Below the pieces are notes generated by a model that saw only the letters and a program-made list of their open reading frames with translations, made no database searches and was not told where the DNA came from. Below, in pieces: positions 35,781 through 40,018 of a stretch of DNA of 40,018 nucleotides (position 1 is its first letter; every line of letters begins with the position of its first letter). A program made the translations under genes and the position numbers. The DNA comes from an uncultured Alphaproteobacteria bacterium (GTDB lineage Bacteria; Pseudomonadota; Alphaproteobacteria; Caulobacterales; Hyphomonadaceae), in contig CAIKWZ010000064.1 in assembly GCA_903831255.1 (NCBI GenBank), positions 1 through 40,018 of the forward strand. The letters are read 5' to 3'.

Positions 35781-37484
35781 TCAGCTCGCTTGCGTATCGA
35801 GGCCGGAAGATCGCGCTTCTCGTGACTGTCGAAGCCATTCAACCATCGACAGTCCAACCGGAACCAGACCCAGAAGGGCTGTCAGGACAAACACCGGCGC
35901 GAAACCCTCAACCTCGATCATCGCGCCGACGGCGGGTCGACCCAGCTGACCTATCAGCATCGTCAAGGAGCCCAGGAGCGCATACTGAACGGCCGCGAAC
36001 CGAGGGTTCACGATCGAAGACAAGTAAGCGACATAGACCACACTCGCAAAGCCGACTGCGAGGTTTTCGCCCATGATGGCTGTCGTCAGGCGGGCCATGC
36101 GCAGGTCAAGGCCTGTGACCGCGTAAAGATCGTCCAGGCGAGTCAAACCGAGAAATGCGTCCATCGAGGGCGCTCCTCTGGCGAGATCGGCGAATAGAAG
36201 GTTTGTCGCCGCCGCAAGAACAGCGGCTAGCACCAGCGCTGGCATTCGCCCCATAAGCCGAACCAGCACCCCGCCCGCAACGATACCAGCGATTACGGCA
36301 GCCACGCCGATCATCTTTGAAGCCAGAGCCACCTCTGTCGCTGTGTGCCCCAGAGCCCCGCCAGTGGAGCCCATATAGAACGGATACGCAAACGACCCCC
36401 AGATGGAGTCTGCGAACCTATAGGTCAAAATCAGAAGAAGCGCCGAAACTGTGGCCCACCCCATCCGCCCAATGAGCTCCATCATTGGAAGAACCACCGC
36501 GCCGAACATTCTGTCGGAGGCTCTCTGAACTCGGGAGGGCAAAGTCGGGCCAATGGTCTTATGCGCCGCGCGGCTGACTAACCTCATCAACCAAAGGCCG
36601 CCCAGAGCGGGAGTAAGAACCGTCGCTGCGACAATCAGCGGCCCTTTAGAAAGGGTGAAGGGTCCTGGTTTGGCCGTTTCTGGGCTCCCTAGGGCCTCGA
36701 TCATAAAAGCGCCCAAGGTCCAGAAAGACCAACCCCATCCAACCAGCACCATGGCCACAACGAGATTTCTGGCCCCTTGCGGATAGCGGTCCGTGTCCGA
36801 AGCCTCTTTGGCCTCAGCCTCTTCCCTGCTCTCCCTACGGACCGGCTCGGGGGCGATTAAGGCGCCCGCGATCGTGCAAAGCATGACCAAGCCCAGAATG
36901 CCGAGCGTAAGACTCCACCCGCCGAGCAGATCAGACAGGATCAGAGCTCCGGCGCCGCCGACAAAAGCCGCCGCTCGGTACCCGAACTGATAGTGAGCCG
37001 TCAGTGCGTCAAGCTCACCTGGATCCTCGGCGGTCTCGATCCGCCAGGTGTCCACCACAATATCAAAGGTCGCGGACAACGCGGCTCCCACAACCGCCAA
37101 CGCCGCGATCAGGGACAATCCGGTCTGGGGGTTCAGCAGTGCGAAGCCGGAGAGGCACGCGCCAATCAGAAACTGAAGGGGCACAAACATGCTGCGGCGC
37201 ATGCCCAATCGCTTAAGAACGGGGAACGCCGCCTGATGCAGCACCGGCGCCCAAAGAAACTTGAAGGAGTACGCCAGACCGGACCAGGACAGCACCCCTA
37301 TGGTCGCTACCGAGATCTGTTCAGATGTCAGCCACGCGCTCAGGGTTCCCGTAATCACGGCGTAGGGCAGGCCGGACGCGATTCCCAGAAGGAGCATTGC
37401 AAGAAACCGGCGATCCTTAAAAACAGAAAGCCGCATGCGAGACTTTGGAGGCGCAGCCTCTCCGGAAGCTGTGACCGCAGTCAT
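35781..37484 (-). CDS. AmpG-like muropeptide permease (MFS)
   Basis: This 567-residue MFS protein has about 12-14 membrane segments. It starts with RRFLAMLLLGIASGLPYAV and SVATIGVLSWSGLAYSFKFLWAPVLH, the AmpG signature region, and the ASFDIVVD-like SATFDIVVDTWRIE follows. AmpG imports anhydro-muropeptides for peptidoglycan recycling; in bacteria with inducible AmpC these also act as signals. A hydrophilic loop with many Glu and Arg residues (about 215-240) is longer than usual. The ATG overlaps the hybrid-kinase stop as ATGA, so the two are translationally coupled. No ampC, ampR or ampD is in the window. Confidence 0.87.
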   Translation of the reverse strand: MTAVTASGEAAPPKSRMRLSVFKDRRFLAMLLLGIASGLPYAVITGTLSAWLTSEQISVATIGVLSWSGLAYSFKFLWAPVLHQAAFPVLKRLGMRRSMFVPLQFLIGACLSGFALLNPQTGLSLIAALAVVGAALSATFDIVVDTWRIETAEDPGELDALTAHYQFGYRAAAFVGGAGALILSDLLGGWSLTLGILGLVMLCTIAGALIAPEPVRRESREEAEAKEASDTDRYPQGARNLVVAMVLVGWGWSFWTLGAFMIEALGSPETAKPGPFTLSKGPLIVAATVLTPALGGLWLMRLVSRAAHKTIGPTLPSRVQRASDRMFGAVVLPMMELIGRMGWATVSALLLILTYRFADSIWGSFAYPFYMGSTGGALGHTATEVALASKMIGVAAVIAGIVAGGVLVRLMGRMPALVLAAVLAAATNLLFADLARGAPSMDAFLGLTRLDDLYAVTGLDLRMARLTTAIMGENLAVGFASVVYVAYLSSIVNPRFAAVQYALLGSLTMLIGQLGRPAVGAMIEVEGFAPVFVLTALLGLVPVGLSMVEWLRQSREARSSGLDTQAS

Positions 37485-39250
37485 CCTGCCACCCCCGCCG
37501 ACGCCCTAGCCCACCGCTCGGCCAGCTGCCTTAGCCGGGGGGGGTCTATGGGCTTAGCCGCTATGGCGGACACTCCGGCATCCCTGGCGCTATCCTCCAC
37601 GTCCGGCGAAAGGTCCGCTGTCAAGGCGATGATAGGCGTCTCGCCGGCTGCTCCGGGCAAACGTCGAATGCGTCGGGTGGCCTCAATTCCATTCATCACG
37701 GGCATCCTTATGTCCATGAATATGACCGAGTAAGCGAGTGCGCTTGCGCGCTCGAGCGCCTCGGCGCCGGTCCCGGCCACATCCACCCGATAACCTGCAG
37801 CGCTCAGGGCGCTCTTTGCAAGAAGCGCATTCACCGCGTTGTCGTCGGCGATCAGAACCTGACCCGCTCCTGCGCGGACCGCCGGATCCCCCGACGCTAC
37901 AGCCTGAACGTCTCCCCCGATCGCCAGACGCGCCCGCTCGAGAACGGATGACGCCCTTAAGGGGCGTATCAGGTACCCCGCGCAGCCCATGTCCCTGAAT
38001 TGGCCGATCAAGGCCCGATCCTGGGGACGCATGACCACCAGGGTCGGTCGCCGCCGGGCCAGCGCTTCAATTCTGGCGGGAGGATTGGCTGCGTCGACAA
38101 TAATCAGGTCCGCGTCCGTGGCGCCATCCTCTTCTACATCAACCCATCGGGCGCCATCCTCTGCAAGGGCGGTCAAACAAGCCATCGCGGAGGATGGCGG
38201 GAGGCTGACGGCGACAGACGGCGGACGGACGACCCGGGGCGATGAAGGCTTCCGATCACCCTCGCCTACGGCAGCCTTCAGCGGCAAATCGACCCGAAAC
38301 ATCGCTCCAGCCCCAACCTGCGAGACCAAAGAAATCTCTCCCTTCATCGCCGTCACGAGACGCGCGACGATCGCGAGGCCCAAACCGACGCCGCCGTCGC
38401 GGCCAGCGTCCGCGGCCGAAACCTGTCCGAAAGCCTCAAACAAACGGGCACGGGCATTCGCAGGGACACCCACACCAGTATCCCTAACGATCAATGACAA
38501 CCCGCTACCGTCCGGTCCGGAAGCCGCCTCAATCAAAACTGCGCCCGCTGGGGTGAACTTCACCGCGTTTCCGGTGAGGTTGAACAAGATCTGCCGCAAG
38601 CGCCCTGAATCGCCGATCATGGTCCGGGGCAAATTCGGGTCCACAATGGCGGCGATATCGAGACCCGAGGCGTGCGCCCGATGCGAAAGTAGCTCGGCGA
38701 CGTCCTGAACCAGATCCGATGGATCGAATGGCCCCTCATCTAACGGAATATCTCCAGCCTCCAGTCTGGAATAATCGAGAACATTGTTCAGCAGATCGAG
38801 CAGTCGTGCGCCGCTCTTACGGATGGCTGCCGCATATTCCCTCTGAGCGGCTGATAGGTCGCCCTCCTCAATCAGCTCGATCATTCCGAGGATGCCGTTC
38901 AGGGGTGTGCGGATCTCATGGCTGACGGCCGCGGTGAATCTCCGCGCGGCATCCGGCGACTCGCGAAGATCTGCTGTCGCGAAGCGCATTCCGTCCACAT
39001 CCTGGGAGATGCGCCACCGTCGTCCAGCGGTATCGGTCATCTGAGCTGCGAGAGGCGTTGGAGGCGGCTCAAAAGGAGCTTTCATGCCTTCACACAATCC
39101 CGACATGGAGCTGGCTGACAGGATCACGCCGTCCGGGCCAACTGCGAGGGCGGCTCCAGGCCAGCCTCGGGTCGCCGAGCACAGCGCATCCTGAGCCGGC
39201 GAACGGCCCTGATCAGAGGGGGACATCGAATTCTTGGGACGCATCTTCAT
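37481..39250 (-). CDS. Soluble hybrid histidine kinase with degenerate and intact receiver domains
   Basis: From the ATG at 39250 the product is 589 residues, with no membrane segment. An N-terminal region of about 95 residues, possibly a small PAS-like sensor, has no clear family. The HisKA box is SHEIRTPLNGILGM (phospho-His about 111). The ATPase has NLTGNAVKF, DTGVGV and GVGLGL. A receiver-like segment (about 342-445) has no phospho-Asp in the right context (DLIIVDAANPP). A full receiver follows (about 463-585) with ADDN, Asp513 in FMDIRMPVMNG, and Lys566 in AKPID. No output domain follows, so the phosphate is probably passed to a phosphotransfer protein. A TTG at 39259 is an alternative start. 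Coupling to ampG suggests a cell-wall-related signal, by inference. Confidence 0.88.
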   Translation of the reverse strand: MKMRPKNSMSPSDQGRSPAQDALCSATRGWPGAALAVGPDGVILSASSMSGLCEGMKAPFEPPPTPLAAQMTDTAGRRWRISQDVDGMRFATADLRESPDAARRFTAAVSHEIRTPLNGILGMIELIEEGDLSAAQREYAAAIRKSGARLLDLLNNVLDYSRLEAGDIPLDEGPFDPSDLVQDVAELLSHRAHASGLDIAAIVDPNLPRTMIGDSGRLRQILFNLTGNAVKFTPAGAVLIEAASGPDGSGLSLIVRDTGVGVPANARARLFEAFGQVSAADAGRDGGVGLGLAIVARLVTAMKGEISLVSQVGAGAMFRVDLPLKAAVGEGDRKPSSPRVVRPPSVAVSLPPSSAMACLTALAEDGARWVDVEEDGATDADLIIVDAANPPARIEALARRRPTLVVMRPQDRALIGQFRDMGCAGYLIRPLRASSVLERARLAIGGDVQAVASGDPAVRAGAGQVLIADDNAVNALLAKSALSAAGYRVDVAGTGAEALERASALAYSVIFMDIRMPVMNGIEATRRIRRLPGAAGETPIIALTADLSPDVEDSARDAGVSAIAAKPIDPPRLRQLAERWARASAGVAG

Positions 39251-39328
39251 GACGTCCAATCTGCAGGAAGCGGTCTGACCAGTTGATTAACAACGTGCCT
39301 TCCCAGAACCTCCGCAAAGGGGGGGCGA

Positions 39329-40018
39329 TCAGGACAATTTCGTCTCGATTACGTCCCACAGCCGGGCGACCGCGTCGACGCCCGATAGCCGCTTCAACGC
39401 CCTCGCGCCTGTGGGGGAGGTTACGTTGATTTCGGTCATGTAATCGCCAATCACATCGATACCTACAAAACAGAGACCGCGTTTCTTCAGCTCAGGACCA
39501 ATCACATCGCAGATTTCACGGTCTCTTGCCGAAAGCGTCGTGGCCTCGGCCTTCCCGCCAACGACGAGGTTCGACCTGATTGCTCCTTCGGGCGGGCGCC
39601 GATTTATGGCCCCGACTGGTTCTCCATCGACAAGCAGTATTCGTTTGTCGCCAGCGGCAACCTCTGGAAGGAAAGCCTGGGCGATGAAGGGTTCGGGACC
39701 CATCTTGCGAAAGAGATCCGCGATCGCCTCAAGATTGGGATCCGACCGCCCCAGACGCACGACCCCTGCTCCACCGTGTCCGTAAAGCGGCTTGAGTACA
39801 ATTTCGCGATGGGTGTCTCGAAAAGTTTGAAGGGCGATCGGATCCCTGGAGATAAGGGTCGGAGGCTGTAATTGTGGAAAGGCCAGAGGCAGGATCTTTT
39901 CAGGACTTGAGCGAACTCCGGCCGGATCATTGATCACAAGCGTCTCTGACTGGATCAGCTCAAGAAGGTGTGCAGCCGTCACATAGCCCATGTCAAAAGG
40001 CGGATCCTGCCGCATCAG
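39329..40018 (-). CDS. gshB: Glutathione synthetase, 5' end beyond the window
   Basis: GshB joins gamma-glutamylcysteine and glycine with ATP. The 229 codons present start in the middle of the protein at [20 protein letters not shown], a family hallmark. The ATP-grasp domain follows: [16 protein letters not shown], then [13 protein letters not shown] and [13 protein letters not shown] near the end. Full-length GshB is about 315 residues, so roughly 85-90 N-terminal residues lie to the right of the window. The Met at 40015 should not be read as the start. It lies 78 bases upstream of the hybrid kinase start and may be its operon partner. Confidence 0.95.
   Translation of the reverse strand: MMRQDPPFDMGYVTAAHLLELIQSETLVINDPAGVRSSPEKILPLAFPQLQPPTLISRDPIALQTFRDTHREIVLKPLYGHGGAGVVRLGRSDPNLEAIADLFRKMGPEPFIAQAFLPEVAAGDKRILLVDGEPVGAINRRPPEGAIRSNLVVGGKAEATTLSARDREICDVIGPELKKRGLCFVGIDVIGDYMTEINVTSPTGARALKRLSGVDAVARLWDVIETKLS

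Noticed and set aside
39283-39295. Small repeat GTTG-ATTAA-CAAC upstream of the hybrid kinase
   Set aside because: The arms are only 4 bp, so it could easily be chance.
1-40018. Mobile elements, CRISPR arrays, tRNA or rRNA genes
   Set aside because: No transposase, integrase, regular spaced repeats, cloverleaf or rRNA sequence was recognised on either strand.

Overview
This window looks like a piece of the main chromosome of an alphaproteobacterium with roughly 60% GC. The best guide is gene order. The runs mutS / glnD-murJ-trpS / nfuA-tsaB-rimI-fur-miaB-phoH-ybeY / lnt-metK-trmB and (divergent SDHAF4-like gene) / htpX-rsmB-rpe-heparinase-purH are, from general knowledge, alphaproteobacterial blocks. 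A lineage near Caulobacterales, Maricaulales or Parvularculales is a guess. Most genes lie on the minus strand, so they read from high to low coordinates. No rRNA, tRNA, insertion sequence, prophage, CRISPR array or defence island is visible. This is dense housekeeping DNA with a few accessory insertions.

Layout, left to right. 1-49 is the first 16 codons of argG, followed by a 457-bp gap. 507-812 encodes a very basic Lys/Ala/Pro histone-H1-like protein. 1037-10132 is a minus-strand run read as htpX, rsmB, a glycine-zipper lipoprotein, rpe, a heparinase II/III-family protein, a membrane-bound FlaA1/WbpM-type sugar-nucleotide dehydratase, and purH. A small SDHAF4-like gene (10305-10550) diverges from htpX. 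10622-28790 is an 18-kb minus-strand run read as glnD, murJ, trpS, a PCuAC copper-chaperone lipoprotein, a one-TM protein, a UspA-like protein, nfuA, tsaB, rimI, fur, miaB, phoH, ybeY, lnt, metK, trmB and glk. 28958-30554 holds plus-strand pnuC and a bifunctional nadR-like gene. mutS (minus) and maeB (plus) diverge at 33.3 kb. ampG and a hybrid histidine kinase form a coupled pair, and gshB runs off the right edge.

How the genes fit together. The set covers translation and RNA maturation (TsaB, RimI, MiaB, YbeY, TrmB, RsmB, TrpS), the envelope (MurJ, Lnt, AmpG, the lipoproteins, the heparinase/dehydratase pair), nitrogen signalling (GlnD), one-carbon and purine metabolism (MetK, PurH), central carbon (Glk, Rpe, MaeB), NAD salvage (PnuC with NadR-like), metal, Fe-S and redox handling (Fur, NfuA, PCuAC, SDHAF4, GshB) and DNA repair (MutS). 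Several junctions are translationally coupled by ATGA, GTGA or a TTG/TGA overlap. Many natural starts lie well inside the longest open frame. I moved those where a Shine-Dalgarno sequence and family alignment from memory agreed.

I did not find a convincing new multi-gene system. The points most worth a second look are a perfect 20-bp palindrome upstream of metK, the pnuC-nadR insertion between mutS and glnD, the hybrid kinase coupled to ampG, the sugar dehydratase/heparinase pair, the acidic-residue-free histone-like protein, and several strong intergenic hairpins that lack U-tracts.
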